A stretch of 64,000 nt of DNA. It comes from Craspedostauros australis. Lineage: Eukaryota; Bacillariophyta; Bacillariophyceae; Mastogloiales; Achnanthaceae. The position numbers and the translations under genes are program-made. This document shows, piece by piece, positions 1-12,090 of the stretch; the first letter of the stretch is position 1; every line of letters begins with the position of its first letter. The notes under the pieces are model-generated. The model did not search any database. It was not told where the DNA came from and saw nothing but the letters and a program-made list of their open reading frames with translations. The stretch lies in assembly GCA_026770025.1 (NCBI GenBank), contig JAMXDE010000003.1, positions 1,922,001 through 1,986,000 of the forward strand, given 5' to 3'.

Positions 1-89
1 ACAGCAGCACGCCAGTGACGCGAAGTCCGCATCTCCCTGCATCGAAAGGAGGTGCTGGCACAATAGCAACAGCGACAACATCAAACAGC

Positions 90-620
90 ATGGCCTCCAT
101 CATCCTGATCAACGACAACGGCGAACCTCCTGCCGAGGCATTCCAGCAATCGAAGAAGAAGAAAAGACGTTTGGAACGGCGTTCGGTGTCCTTCGCCTCG
201 TGCGTCATCGTCCACGGCATCGGCGACAGCGATTGCAACGGCGACTCGGCAGACGAGAGCAGCAACAACAGCCATGATACGAACAACACCGCAACCGACA
301 GCGACAGCGATGACGAGACCAAAAGAGCCTCGTGGTACAGCGTGGACGAACTGCAGGCCATGCGACAGGATGCCATCCAAACGGTGGTGCAAGTCACACG
401 ACAGCGCCGACTGTGCATGGACATCTACGGACTCGAGAACATGTTCCACCCATTTGCCAAGCAGAGGAAGCTGCTGAAGCGCAGCCTCAAGGCCGCAACC
501 ACCATGACGGTGCCGCCATCGGCAGCCTTGTACCATCAAATGACGACGCCATCGAGGAGGCGGGCACGGCAGATGGCGCTGGCACATGAACGCAACGTGC
601 ATCGCATGTGGGGCAGGTGA
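90..620 (+). CDS. WY/RGLE-unit family protein, single unit (hypothetical)
   Basis: A 176-residue protein of no known function belonging to the same family as the genes at 1050-3062, 9341-10957 and 29532-30716. After a basic stretch (KKKKRRLERR) it has the family's entry strand (VSFASCVIVHGI), an acidic Ser/Asn-rich insert, the WY motif (SWYSVDELQAMR), a degenerate RGLE motif (IYGLE) and a basic KQRKLLKRS helix. The C-terminal half is shorter than in the other members and ends RNVHRMWGR. I start at the ATG at 90, whose context is good (AACAGCATGG). The frame is open upstream to a GTG at 15 but shows no ATG there, and the window edge prevents checking further 5'. The role is unknown; such proteins are typically 'expressed unknown protein' entries in diatom genomes. 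The family assignment is my own alignment by eye. Confidence 0.7.
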   Translation: MASIILINDNGEPPAEAFQQSKKKKRRLERRSVSFASCVIVHGIGDSDCNGDSADESSNNSHDTNNTATDSDSDDETKRASWYSVDELQAMRQDAIQTVVQVTRQRRLCMDIYGLENMFHPFAKQRKLLKRSLKAATTMTVPPSAALYHQMTTPSRRRARQMALAHERNVHRMWGR

Positions 621-1049
621 TGGGCGTTGTGGCATTCGCGGCGGATGTGTACCATTGTATAAAACCATAGAGTATAGTAGTATGATATGTAACACTCTAG
701 GAAGAGTATCACAGTACGTATAGTATGATGTCGTCGAATAGTCCAATGCTCTCTCTCAGTAGAGCGGGGTGTGCCTGTTGCAATGTTCTCCTGACAGCAA
801 TCGTGCCAACAAACGGCGCGACTCTTCTCATGGCATGCCAACTCCGTGCTGCAATGCTGTTCACAACCTTTGGGTGCCCTGCCAACCAACTGTCCTTGTC
901 TCCTTGTACCAGCATCGTGCCAAATGGAATTGTTGCACTGCTTGTACCCGTTGCGTCAGGTTGGAGCTCTACACTCTGCAGTGATAAGTCGAGCAGCACC
1001 AAGTTCGGGCGAATACTCATAGATTCTATGGCAGTCGCTTTACTTTGCT
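621..1049. other. Intergenic, convergent gene ends
   Basis: This gap separates the stop of the first gene from the stop of the next gene on the other strand, so it holds two 3' ends. AT-rich words (TATAAAACC, AGTATAGTAGTATGATATG) just after 650 are the likely 3'-end region of the left gene. No gene is supported. Confidence 0.4.
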
Positions 1050-3062
1050 CTATGATGACGATGACGACGTCGTCGGCAACAATGCCTTCCTTCGTGACGA
1101 TGCGGACGACGACGATGACGCCGTGCGACGTGGTGGAGCCCGTACGCGTCCCTGCTTCTTGATAGAGTCCGAGGACTCCACGCTGGCTGCGGAATCCTTG
1201 CGAATGCGCTTCGTTTTCTTCTTGTGCGAGGCTGGCGCTTTCGTGGATTTCGGCTTGCCGTTGGATTCCGATGTCGTGGTTTCGGAGGCAGGTTTCGATT
1301 TTAGCTTCGTCTCGGATTGCCTCCGGCTACTGGTGCTACTGCGGGTACTGGCATTGTCATCGACACTCGCGTTGTCGCCGGCATCGGGCGCTTTCTTCGC
1401 GTCCTGGTCACTTTCGTCAGCGTCAGCTTCATCCAATTCCTTCAATCCATCCAACAATCTGCGGCTGGACCGCAAGGACGACCGCCCTAACGACCGCAAC
1501 GAGGTGCGCGGATTGAATTCGCTGCGAATGTCATGCGCCGCGCGTTCATCCGCCTTGCCCATGGCCATGGCCTCCAGCAGATGCTTCTGTGTCACAGCCA
1601 CGGATGCCTCGCGAATGCGTTCCCAACGCTCCTCCACTTCCTTCCTGCTGGGTTTGTGCTTCGCACTATCATTGGACGATGTCGGCGACGCCTTGCGATG
1701 CCGCGACTGTTCCTTCAGCACGGCCTTGCGCACCTGCACCTTGTGCGCTCGACGCTGATCCTTCTCTTGCACGCACTCCGTGCCACGCAAACAAATATCG
1801 TTGGCAATATCATCGACGGGATACTGCAGCGACCGTTTGCGATCGGCCTTCATGCGTTTGAGCTCGTCCTGCTGGTACCACACGGCGGCCTGCAGCGGCG
1901 CGGGCATGTCATTGAGATGCGTGACCTTGCGTGCCGCGACGCGCTGTGCGAACCGCACCTCCTTCTTTTTGGTCTGCTGTCTCAGTTTGAGTCGGCGTCG
2001 CAACGGACCCGGCGATCTGGTTGGTGTCGATTCCGAAGCGGACCGCGCCGGCGGCTTGCGATTGATGTCCTTGGCCACACGCCCCATGATGGCCAACGCG
2101 GCAGCCTCTTGCGCGGCGACCGTCTTCTTGGACCTTGCCATGGCCGAAACCGTGCGCCCCGGCACACTGCGCAAGAAGGATCGCACCTTGGATTTCTTGG
2201 GCGTGGCTTTGTGTTTGCCCCACATGCCTTGCACAATGTCGGCATCCTGCGCTCCCATGGCCTGGGCATGTTCGCGTGCGCGTTTCGTCGCCTTGCCGGC
2301 CGCCGCACCGATGGCCATGATGACGGCGTCGTCGACCTTGTTGAATGTCGATGACGCGGTGTTGCTGCTGCCCGAGCTGCCCCTGCGATTCTTGCGTTGC
2401 TTGATCTTGAGCTGCTTCGTCTGTTCCAGCAGCACGATGCGCACGACGGATCGCTTGTGCTGCTGACGTTTCTCATTGCGCTCCGGCAGCTGATTCTCGA
2501 GGCCGCGGCCGCAGACGCGATTGTCGTCGGGACGGAATCGTTCTCCGTCCATCATGCGCTGCAGGACGCGGTCGTTGTCGTACATCATGTCATCGTAGTC
2601 GTCGTCGAAGTACCAGACGGAGCGGATGACGCTGGAGCTCATCTCGCGCCAGCTGGGGATCCTGCGCACGGTGGAGGCGGAGACGTTGATGGTGATGCGG
2701 TCATTGGTGCGGGGTTTGCGCTTCTCCGTCTTGAGGATGGATCGCGGACGTCTCTGTCCCCGTTTCTGCTGCGATGGTGCTCGCGGCTGCTGATGCGATC
2801 GCGTGCGTTTGGGTGGTTTGAATGTGGGTCTCTGCTTGGACTTGACGCTGGCAGCATCCGCGCTGGACTCGATGTTGGCGGTGGTGGTGCTGCGGTTGCT
2901 GTTGCTGCGGCTGTGGTTGCTCTCGTTGCCGTGCTGGGATCCAGAGGCGGACAGAGTCGACGATGCTGATGGTATTGATGGTGCCGATGAGTCGTAAGGC
3001 ACCAAGGAGGCGGAGTTGGATGTCATGGGATGGCGCACAGAAGCAGCAGACAGCGGCGGCAT
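1050..3062 (-). CDS. WY/RGLE-unit family protein with two units (hypothetical)
   Basis: A 670-residue, strongly basic and Ser-rich protein. Residues 1-140 are low-complexity and basic. Unit 1 (about 145-290) has WYFDDDYDDM, then CGRGLENQLPE, then VLLEQTKQLK, then an alpha-helical Ala/Lys segment ending QDADIV. Unit 2 (about 368-520) has VRFAQRVAARKV, WYQQDELKRMK, CLRGTECVQEK, VLKEQSRHRK and a similar Ala-rich helix. The last 150 residues are Ser/Lys-rich and end in a poly-Ser tail. No signal peptide or membrane segment is visible, and the basic clusters suggest a nuclear or nucleic-acid-associated protein, which is inference only. The ATG at 3062 is the first in a long open frame. The two internal units are more diverged from each other than unit 1 of this gene is in layout from its paralogues, so the duplication within the gene is old. 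Confidence 0.8.
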   Translation of the reverse strand: MPPLSAASVRHPMTSNSASLVPYDSSAPSIPSASSTLSASGSQHGNESNHSRSNSNRSTTTANIESSADAASVKSKQRPTFKPPKRTRSHQQPRAPSQQKRGQRRPRSILKTEKRKPRTNDRITINVSASTVRRIPSWREMSSSVIRSVWYFDDDYDDMMYDNDRVLQRMMDGERFRPDDNRVCGRGLENQLPERNEKRQQHKRSVVRIVLLEQTKQLKIKQRKNRRGSSGSSNTASSTFNKVDDAVIMAIGAAAGKATKRAREHAQAMGAQDADIVQGMWGKHKATPKKSKVRSFLRSVPGRTVSAMARSKKTVAAQEAAALAIMGRVAKDINRKPPARSASESTPTRSPGPLRRRLKLRQQTKKKEVRFAQRVAARKVTHLNDMPAPLQAAVWYQQDELKRMKADRKRSLQYPVDDIANDICLRGTECVQEKDQRRAHKVQVRKAVLKEQSRHRKASPTSSNDSAKHKPSRKEVEERWERIREASVAVTQKHLLEAMAMGKADERAAHDIRSEFNPRTSLRSLGRSSLRSSRRLLDGLKELDEADADESDQDAKKAPDAGDNASVDDNASTRSSTSSRRQSETKLKSKPASETTTSESNGKPKSTKAPASHKKKTKRIRKDSAASVESSDSIKKQGRVRAPPRRTASSSSSASSRRKALLPTTSSSSS

Positions 3063-6000
3063 CGTGATGTTGGATGGATGATCTGTGTATAATGCAGTAT
3101 GATGTGTATAATATAATGGTTGCGAGGATTCTCAGTCTGCTGGATGTCGGGCAACTTGTTTGCTCGTCCAAGATGCAAGATGCAAGCTGCGGGCTGCCGT
3201 TGTCTCAAGGTTCAAGGCTCAGGAACCCGTGTCTTCTCTGGTTCCACTCCCGTCTGCTTTGTGTTGCTTTGCGTTGCGTGATCTCTCCAAAGAACGTCTT
3301 GCTGAAACAATGTTCCTCCACTGGTTTGGCGCAAGTGGATGTAACGTAGAATACGTCTCAGCAATGTGTGCGACTTGGTGATCGACTTGGTGATTGACTT
3401 CGCAGGCAACAATGATCAGAGATCGGTATTGAGTGGGTCTGACAAGCGAACTTCGAAGATGATGCCTTGTTCTCTGCCTGTTTCTCTTCACGCGATGGAG
3501 CCGGGGATGTCTCTCAGAGATACGTCCGTAATGGTCGTATTGCATTCGAGGCTGTTCTACTCCACTCGCATGAGCACAAGTACAGTATGTATGAGACGAC
3601 CACAACTGGAGATCTTCACACACACACAGCGCCTCTCTTCTCTCTCTCTCTCTCTCTCTTCTTGTGAACAATCGGGGGACTGATCAAGCGAATCAATTCC
3701 ACGATCGTTGCCGAAATTGGCACTCTGTCCCTCTTCTCGTTTTCGTTCCTCTATGGCTTTGATGCTTCAATGCTTCGCCGATGTTGCGGTGCAGATTATA
3801 ATATAATAGTATGGTGTGGTATTGTAGAGCATCGATACGATCTATGTTACGCTCTTCTATGGTGCTGAGTTGTTGGAAGCCGAGCTGATCGCGAGCCTGG
3901 TTTGTTTGCCAAACTTGGTTTGTGCTCTGCTCGTGTGTTGTTGCCGCTGTTGCTGTCCAGTTCAGAGTATTGCGTGGTTTTGACGCAACTCTGGGAGTAC
4001 GAACAACACAGATTCACTTCTTCCGGAAACGCCCATTGGTGTTTCCTTCACGTGCTGTCTGGATGGTTGTCGTTGGCGTTGGCGTTAGCGTCGGCGGTTT
4101 GGCACGGCAGACTCGATTGACCTTACTTGAAATGTCCCATGTTCTGCCATGCCGACACTTCACATGACAAGGACAGAACACCATGATAAACCATGTTCAG
4201 TCGTTCGTGTCGACGACCAGGTTATTTATCGCGGAAATCTGTCGGGCGTGATATCGGAAGTATTAGCCTGTGCATCAAGTCCGCCGCTTCGCGCTCGTCA
4301 GTTCGCATGTGCTTCGCGTTTGTCGTCGTCGCGATACCTCGCACATTGTGTTTTGTTCGTGGACACAACAACGGGACGACAGTGGTGGAGCAGAGAAAGG
4401 AATGCTCTCTTGTGACTGTTGGTGTCACCAACGCCATCGCGGCTGCGTTGTAACGCAACTCACAAGCATGCCCCAAAGTGTTATGGAGGTAATGGAAGGC
4501 AGAGCGGCGCAAGGATCCGCATGGCGATGACGAGATGGCGATGCCTCTCGCAAGACCCCGTCGCCATAAACCGTCTTGTGGGTACGTCACATTCATGATT
4601 ACTCCATGTGCCCACACAAGGCGCAGCCGAACCAAAGATCTATGGTGACGTTGGCTAAGCGCATGGTCGAACAAATTGTCCATGGCTAATCGTTCTTCTG
4701 ACAGCTTCACATGCAACATCCGAATGGGCAGAATGGTGGACGAGAGTTCACGGAACGCAACCGAAGGCACTTCGTGTGATGCCAGAGTACAACCATGATG
4801 TCTCTAGCCAGTAGGACGCATTCGGATAGTGCAAGTAGTCTTGAAGTGAGTGCCTCATATCGCGATCGCGGCAACGCAGAAAGGCGGTGGCGGCAACGAT
4901 CGGAGGGCACCCATGAATGTTGGGAGATGTAGGTATGGACACGCACCATAACCAGGGGGCTTGTCTACCGACGAGCTGTTCGTTGTCTTCGCGTGCGCAC
5001 GCGTCGGTGCGCACACAAGTCCATGGGTTGGAATGGAGAATTGTGTCAGATCGACAACCACGTACCTTCACTTGGCTTGGCTGCCGAAGACGTGTGCGTG
5101 TTGTGTCTTGCATGTTGTGTCCTGGGGTTGGAGACTTTCTGTTTCTGCGAAAGGCACATTCCCGCTCATTTGCATTTGCGCTGTTCATTGTGGAGGATTG
5201 AGGCACAGTTTACGTACGTGTCGGCGTCTTTAACAGGTATGATGTGCTACAACAATGGGGATTTGATGAGGTGGATGTAGCCATTGTGAATGTCAAAGTA
5301 GAATTGGAAAGCACGCGTACGTCACCAATACAGTTCAGCAAGAATGTCAATTCATGACACATCAAACGTCAAGCATCTCACAAAATGTAAAATGGGGAAT
5401 GGAGTTTGTTGGTATCGTGGTGGCCTGTGAACACATGGATTGGTCGTGAACGTTAACGTGAACATGAACGCTCCCACCAGCACGGGCGCCGCTACCGTGC
5501 AATCGTGGTCACAGTGCCAACTCGAATCACACGAGCCACCAGAAGAGTCATCAATCAGCAACCATGTAGAGGGCAGAGACGATACCAAGAATACACACGC
5601 AAAGACGACCAGAGTTGGACATGGAAATCAACAAACAGACAAACAAGCAAGCAAACACAACAAACTCTTTAAAAGCGCGCTTGGAGATAGCCCAAACCAT
5701 AGCAAAATGGCCGGCCACGAAAACGGCGGCTGAAAACGTCCAGGACCAGAATGCTGTCTATGCTTCGTGCGCAGATCCATCCGAAGGCCTCCTTGCTCGT
5801 GATCTTGATCCCTCCTCCGAGAGCAAACATTTCTCTCCACAAACAGAGACCAAGCATGATCAATGCCATACAGATCGCTCCACGAATACCGCGACGATGC
5901 GAGTACAAATACACACGCTCGTGGGCCAGGCACCTGATGAAGCTGCACAGACAGATATGGTCGTAGACGATCACGGAAAGATGTACTACGAGCTACACGT

Positions 6001-9000
6001 AGTAGCCGTATGGCACCTGCTGCTGTGTCCAATTCTACTTCCACCCCCATTGCCACTTCTCCAGGCCGATGTTGGGTGCTGGCGCCATTATCGTTTCTCC
6101 GTTGGCACGGGAAAGCGGCATATCAATAACGCACACATCGCCCCAACAAAAGCGATGCGCGATGTGCCGTTTTAGGCTCGATATCAATCAGCAACGATGC
6201 CGTCTTTCCACTCATGCATCTAACCCAGCAAAGCGGATGGTGCGTTTCGGGTCTGCGCGGATCCTTGCCCATTGTAGCTCTTGTCTACCCGCACCAGCAT
6301 CGAAAGCCAACTGATACTGTGCTGTGCTCTTGCCGACTGGCGAAGGAGAAATGCGCAAGTTTCTCGTGACACTCGAGAACAGACACGGGAGTTTTCGGCT
6401 CTGCCAATGGCCGACAGATTTGATTGTTGCCAGTGCCTCTCACCTGTAAGAGACACTCCATCAATTTGAGCGTGTCACAAGTGAGACATATCGGTTGGAT
6501 CACGATCATGCGCACAGCGGATCGCTGCCCAATCCCATGATCAACTCTCCGAGGCTTTCCATACTCGTACCCATGCCCAGGTTGTACCATACGTACGAGC
6601 TACGACCATGCCTTCTCTCTCACGCCAGTACGTCCGTAAAAACGCAACTTTAGTGGGTATCCAAAAGCCCCGACAGATCATCTTTCGTCGCCTTGGGGAC
6701 ACGGACGCCAAAGTACTCGGACCGTCGCTCGCACAAGCACCAAGAGCCTAGCACCCACCTCATCAGCGGCTCTTGCGGGCATCATTTGCTCTCTGCTCGT
6801 ACTCGTACTATGTTCTGCTACGCTCCTCCTCCTCCTGCACTATTGCTTGCGCACAAGCACTTGTCGACTAGCAGGCGGTGTCCCATAGTATAGTACAGGT
6901 GATGGATGCATTCGTGAGATTAATCGTTGGCCGCGTCATTCCAGCCGCTATACATTTGTCGCGATTGGCGAACATGTACCCCAAAGTGAGTGGATCAAGA
7001 GAGATACGAGCACATGTATGAGCACTAGAGTGAAGCCGAGGTACCAGAAGTCTGCACATGCAAGAAGTGCTGTGGTCGTGATGTCTTGCCCCCACTCCTG
7101 TGACACCCTTGGTGATGTGATGGAGTACAGAGAAGCGACGGAGTAACCGTTCCGCAGAGAGCATCGCAAAGAGGCCTCTCCAAAACCGCATCGATTGTAT
7201 CAAGCACATCCAGGGCAAGACGTCAATACGCTCGTCGAGTTGTGTCAATCGTCATAGAGGGTCGGAGAATCGAATGCACTGCGTGCACTCCACGCGTTTT
7301 GTCCAAACGATCATAAACCGGGAATGCAATGTGTCCTGGATGGAGGCTGTCGCAAAAGACTTGCAGGCCGCCAAGGAATAGATACGACATCTTGTACCAT
7401 CCCAAACAATCCTTTCACTCGCGTGCAGGCCGTGTCCTTGCGGCTTCTTGTGTCCCGAACAGGCGAACTGTTGGCACGAAGATGCTTGCCCTGAAGAACA
7501 TGATGATTTGTGCGTGTGTGCTGGACAAAAATAGAATAGATTGGCTTCCCTGCACACCCGCAAGAAGGTCATGATCATTTACACGCCATTTGTCACTGTC
7601 GCTATCCGCAACCATGGTGGAGTATGGTGGACATTGGTGCATCATCACAGATGCTTCGATTCGCCTGGTGGGGAATGTGTGGGTGACGAACGCGTACCAT
7701 ACGATCGAGTGAGTGAGAGGATGTGTGAGTTGTTCTACTCGTAACTCGCACTCGTGTGGCGCCATGCCTACTCGTACACGTGCACATGCCCTCCACCACG
7801 CCCACTTCTTCTGCAACCACCTCCACCCTCAGCTCTGTTACGAAATAATATCAACTATTACACTATTGCTACCGAAAACAGGAAGCATCAAAGAAAAGGT
7901 GTGGGCTCAGTTTCGGTTGTCGTGGGAGCCGGAATGTTCTTCACGAAGCATGTGTGCGACTTTGTTGCTTCCTCGAGGGCCCCCCAATATGTCCAGCGGT
8001 CGTCTCGATTGACGTTTCTGTGATACTTCTGTTGTTGCGAATTATCGCAAATTCGCGTCATGGCGTCGCGACGTCATGGACGCCTTGGTTGTTTGATGAT
8101 TTCTTGGGAACGTTCGCAACTTGTGACCCTTGGTGTCCTTGGTGTGATGAGGCCTTTGTCTCTTGCCCATCAGACACATATGTGGTTGATCGTGTCGCAG
8201 TAACGGACGCATAAATGGATGGGTCCAACCAGCCTTTCCATCCCGCGAAGCAATGCCAACCGAATGTCACAAGACCATGCCTGTGTAGCTCGTGCCGTAC
8301 CTGCCATACTCGTGAGACGCCAGACCAAGTAATCCGCGTCCTCGCCTTGCCCGATGTCTTTGACATTGCTCGGCTGACCCTCTCGGTGTCGCGCTCCGGA
8401 CGCCCGATCGTGGTTTCTGCTTTCGTTGCTGGATCGGCCTATTTTATGCCAGCGCGTTGGTGTGGCTATGCTCTCCTAACTTGCGGACGTGAGTGCGAGT
8501 GAGAATCTCCCCCTCGCCATTTGTGTCTTTGCGGAGCACTTTCTGCGTACCAGCTACGAGAAGAGTCCGTGTATTGTGTTGGCAGAGTGCAGATGCCTTT
8601 GGTGCTCGCCGCTCTCTTGGGAGACCCTGTCGTACTGGTCACTGTCAATGGGGTGATGGTGTCCGTGCGTTGGTGCCGACTACGCACAGTGCCCACGCAG
8701 TTCACGAAAGGGTACCCCCCAAACATCCCAATCCGCGAGGCACAAAGCGCCCACCAGAATGCCTGTCGTGGGACGAACACCGAGCGACACAGAAGGGACA
8801 ACAACCGCAGAGAAAGTTAGAGAAAGACAGGCAGAGAGGTACAACAGTCAGTCATTCCATCACCCATCCACCCTGGGTTGGACAAACTGGACAAACACCA
8901 CTTTGAGGCGAAAGGCAGTTTGGCGCTCACGCGCACTGGCTCGGTACGATCTACTACTCGTAAGAATACAGGTCCGGCGACATCGCATGGATCCTTCCGA

Positions 9001-9340
9001 GCTGTTGCTGTTCCTGTGCTTTTCGATCACGCTTTTGTTGTGTTCCACGACGTGAGCTACGAGTAATGCCGTGCTGTGCCATGCTGTGTGTTGTGGTGTG
9101 GTGTTGCGCTGTTCTGATGTGCGCAAAGACAGCCAAGCAGACACAATTGAATCAAGGTGTTGACTGCCTCGCTCTCCATCATTTCCATCATTTCCATAAA
9201 TTCCAGCCTGAGCCACAAAATACATGCACTAACAGACACACGCCCAGCACTTTCCACACACCCACAGTCTCACGCCCAGCACTTACAACACGCCAACACT
9301 CCTCCGCACTCAACCAGACAGAGACCAAGCCAAAGCCAGC
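3063..9340. other. Gene-poor 6.3-kb interval
   Basis: I find no gene I can support here. It holds a CA/TC microsatellite (3617-3662), an AT-rich knot at 3795-3812 (TATAATATAATAG), and six copies of TACTCGTA or its complement (6562, 6800, 7736, 7769, 8955, 9058). Several frames of 100-180 codons exist on both strands, but they start with GTG or TTG, have no recognisable domains and are about as long as expected by chance. Short hydrophobic stretches on the minus strand near 5670-5970 and 6950-7170 could be worn exons of a membrane-protein gene, but I could not connect them. Confidence 0.5.
3617..3662. repeat. CA and TC microsatellite
   Basis: A short CA run (about 3617-3629) is followed by an uninterrupted TC run (about 3638-3660). 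It is intergenic. Confidence 0.9.
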
Positions 9341-10957
9341 ATGAACACAACCTCAACCAACGCTTCTGCCATGGTGATCGATACCAGCGGCGAGAAAGTC
9401 GCAGATGCACATCCAAGAGACATCACCCAACCCAGGCATCCCGATGCCAGTCGCGAACCCAAGAGTGATCGCAAGATTGCCTTCGGATGCATCGAGAACA
9501 CCACTACCGCCAACATCAACATCAACCTCGAGGGTCACCATGATGAGGATAATGATGATGATGACTCTTCATGCTCCTCTATCTCATCAGGCTCATCATG
9601 CTCATCGGTATCTTCATGCGACGATGAAGATGATGACGCCGCCTTCTTCTTCTCGTCCTCTCCCAGCGCTGCAGCCCCTGCCAAGGTAGAGGATGGCCGA
9701 AGATGCGTCAGATTCAACGAGGAGGTCAACGTTCGCTGCATCGAACATGTCAACGAGCTGTCCGAGGAGCGCGTTGCTGCCATCTGGTACCACAAGCAGG
9801 AATACAGCGCCATGAAGCAGGAATGCAGGGACCTCATCGAGGATGCCATCGATAGCTGCAGTGACGAGAAGGTCCTGCAAGGCAAGTTGCTGCTGCGTGG
9901 CATTGAACACCACCTGCCCACATACTCAAGACGGCGCAACCAGCGCATCCACAGCTGCATCGACGGCGTCCTCGATGAGCAGGAGCACCAGATGGAGCAC
10001 GGCAGCGCCGACGCTTCCTTCCTCGCATCGCTGTGCTCCGAGCTGTCGCGGTATTCCTGCCAGCTGGCACGATCGCGAGGCGTGCAGGATGCCCAGGTGG
10101 CAAAGCAGGTGCAGACGACCGGCATGGTCGACTCCTCGCACTCTGTCAAGCGGACCGTCCACTTTTCCGATCTGGTCTTCGTCAAGCCATACGTTCACTT
10201 CAAGGACTTCAGCGAAGACGAAATCAGCCAGTCATGGTACCAGAAGGAGGACTACACGAGCATGAAAGAACACCGACGGATGGTCGCCAAGTACTTCGTC
10301 AAGAAGGAAGGGAACAAGAAGCCGAAGTTGATCTCGGAATTCTGCCGGCGAGGTGTTGAGCCTCTCTTGCCCCTCGAGGGCGGCCGCCGTAAGATCAACA
10401 AGACGCTGGGGTGGGAGACTGTGCTGGAGGAACAGGAGCGTCAGCATCTCACCCACGCCACGAAGATCGACTACACCATGATTGCGCAAGAGTACCGAAA
10501 GGGCACCATGCACTGCGAGGTGGAGGCCAGGTATGTTGGGCACCAGGACGAGAAGGACATTGCAGAGTACATGGCGGACTGCCGAACGCTCTACTCGCGA
10601 TACCTTTCGTCGTCAAAGTCAAAAGTAACAAAGCAGCAGCATGGTGACTCCCAAACCACGGACGCGCCAGCCACGGCGCAGCCCATGAGAGCGCCGCAGT
10701 CACCTTCCAACACCCTCCGCTTCCCCAACAACATCAGCAACCACGGCCTCAAGTCCTGCGTGAGCCCCAGCAAGGCGCAGAGCGACTTCGCCATGGACTC
10801 GCAGCACTGCCACCAACACCGCCATCATCATCACCACCACGCGTCCATGAGGATGTCGATACCCAAGTCACCAAAGGCGCTCTTCACACCCAACAGCAGC
10901 GTGGCGTTGTCAGCGACGGGCATGACTGGCGGGTGGGGCAGAGCAAGGCAGGCTTAA
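9341..10957 (+). CDS. WY/RGLE-unit family protein with two units (hypothetical)
   Basis: A 538-residue protein of unknown role. The first 120 residues are acidic and Ser-rich (runs of Asp and Ser). Unit 1 (about 123-255) reads VRFNEEVNVRCIEHV, IWYHKQEYSAMKQ, LLRGIEHHLP, RRRNQRIHS, VLDEQEHQM, then a helix containing ELSRYSCQLARSRG. Unit 2 (about 268-425) reads VHFSDLVFVKPYVHF, SWYQKEDYTSMKE, CRRGVEPLLP, GRRKINKTLG, VLEEQERQHL, then IAQEYRKGTMHCEVEARYVG. The C-terminus is Ser/Pro-rich with a His run (about residues 488-504). These units are the clearest in the window and define the family pattern. The start ATG sits in a good context (GCCAGCATGAAC). There is no signal peptide or membrane segment. 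The function is unknown; the tandem units suggest a binding scaffold rather than an enzyme, which is inference. Confidence 0.85.
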   Translation: MNTTSTNASAMVIDTSGEKVADAHPRDITQPRHPDASREPKSDRKIAFGCIENTTTANININLEGHHDEDNDDDDSSCSSISSGSSCSSVSSCDDEDDDAAFFFSSSPSAAAPAKVEDGRRCVRFNEEVNVRCIEHVNELSEERVAAIWYHKQEYSAMKQECRDLIEDAIDSCSDEKVLQGKLLLRGIEHHLPTYSRRRNQRIHSCIDGVLDEQEHQMEHGSADASFLASLCSELSRYSCQLARSRGVQDAQVAKQVQTTGMVDSSHSVKRTVHFSDLVFVKPYVHFKDFSEDEISQSWYQKEDYTSMKEHRRMVAKYFVKKEGNKKPKLISEFCRRGVEPLLPLEGGRRKINKTLGWETVLEEQERQHLTHATKIDYTMIAQEYRKGTMHCEVEARYVGHQDEKDIAEYMADCRTLYSRYLSSSKSKVTKQQHGDSQTTDAPATAQPMRAPQSPSNTLRFPNNISNHGLKSCVSPSKAQSDFAMDSQHCHQHRHHHHHHASMRMSIPKSPKALFTPNSSVALSATGMTGGWGRARQA

Positions 10958-12066
10958 AAGCACGGAAGCCTCGCCATCCCGGCAGCGGCACGACAAGGGG
11001 GGATAACGCGTATCAAAAATAGAGAAAGATAAAACTTAATCGTGGTCCTTTTCTTCCTCAAGCGCAGAACCAATCAAAGACACACGCAGAGCCACGGTGG
11101 AGATGGGAGGAGCCCAAGGGTACCAGTGCCGTCAACAGTCGCTCCTCTCTCTGGGTTGCGAGTAGCGTTTGCGGTGGTTGCGCGTCGTCGGGATCTTCGC
11201 GCTCCCACATTGTTCGCAGGCGCCCCCCCTTTGGGGGGAGGCTGGGGACGTTGCGATCTTGCCTTGCGTTCTTTGCTTCTTTCTCTGCGCGTCTTGTTTC
11301 TTCCGTATTTCTTCTCTGTGGTCTGCCTCGGCGGTTCGCGTCTTGATCACCCATCATGTGTCAAAGATTCAGAATTTGTTTTTTGGTGGGAGACGTGGAT
11401 AAAGATGGATGTATCAATATGTCTTTCATCGTCGCACACGACACAAAATCATGTCGCTATGACATTGTCATCGCAAACAAGCAACAAATTGACATCATCT
11501 GTCACGAGAAATCATGATTGGATTCTGCAGAACAGCATTCTTGCACCTCGCTCGCGCTTGGGCACAAACACACAGTTCTTTCGTTGCACATCAATCACGT
11601 GGCAGGATAGGTAGGTCGTACATGTGCTCGCGGTTCCTGGTTGTCTGTGTTCGGTGCACTTCTTCCCTTCTGTTGTTGGGAACAAGACAGAGAGACAGCT
11701 GCAGAGAGCCGAAGCAAGGAGGCACGCAGGAGGAAGGTGGTCGCAGGCAGGCAGCATCGTTGGGGGAACAAGACGGAGATGGCACTCACATGCCACGAGT
11801 GCACACTCGCGCACATTTCGTTGTTGAGCACAGGCGCAGACAGCGACAGCAACCGTCACAGCAAAGGGCAGCGACACCAGAGGCACACCGAGGGCAGATA
11901 GGCTGGAGCGACGTGCTTCCACTCGGACTCGTACTCGTGCATCCCACGAATACCACTCGAACCCGCGAGAAAATAGAGCACTTCGGCTGACAGATTGGTC
12001 GGTCGTATCACGCACAGGTCGCATAATTGATCGTGGTCGAAAGAAGCACTCCTTCACATCGCATCA

Positions 12067-12090
12067 AGAGAGAGAGAGAGAGAGAGAGAG
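12067..12090. repeat. AG microsatellite
   Basis: An uninterrupted run of AG dinucleotides in intergenic DNA. Confidence 0.9.

Noticed and set aside
4222-4770. 182-codon minus-strand frame in the gene-poor interval
   Set aside because: It starts with GTG, has no domain, and one such frame is expected by chance in 64 kb of six-frame sequence.
5669-5974. 101-codon minus-strand frame with hydrophobic segments
   Set aside because: It is overlapped by longer open frames on both strands and matches nothing known.
6868-7820. Hydrophobic stretches that could be exons of a membrane-protein gene on the minus strand
   Set aside because: No convincing GT-AG borders link them and no family is recognisable.
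9535-10185. 216-codon minus-strand frame
   Set aside because: Antisense of the two-unit WY/RGLE gene, which has clear internal repeats.
11224-11238. GC hairpin that could be a bacterial-type terminator
   Set aside because: There is no T tract after it and the surrounding DNA is eukaryotic nuclear; it is probably a chance G/C run.
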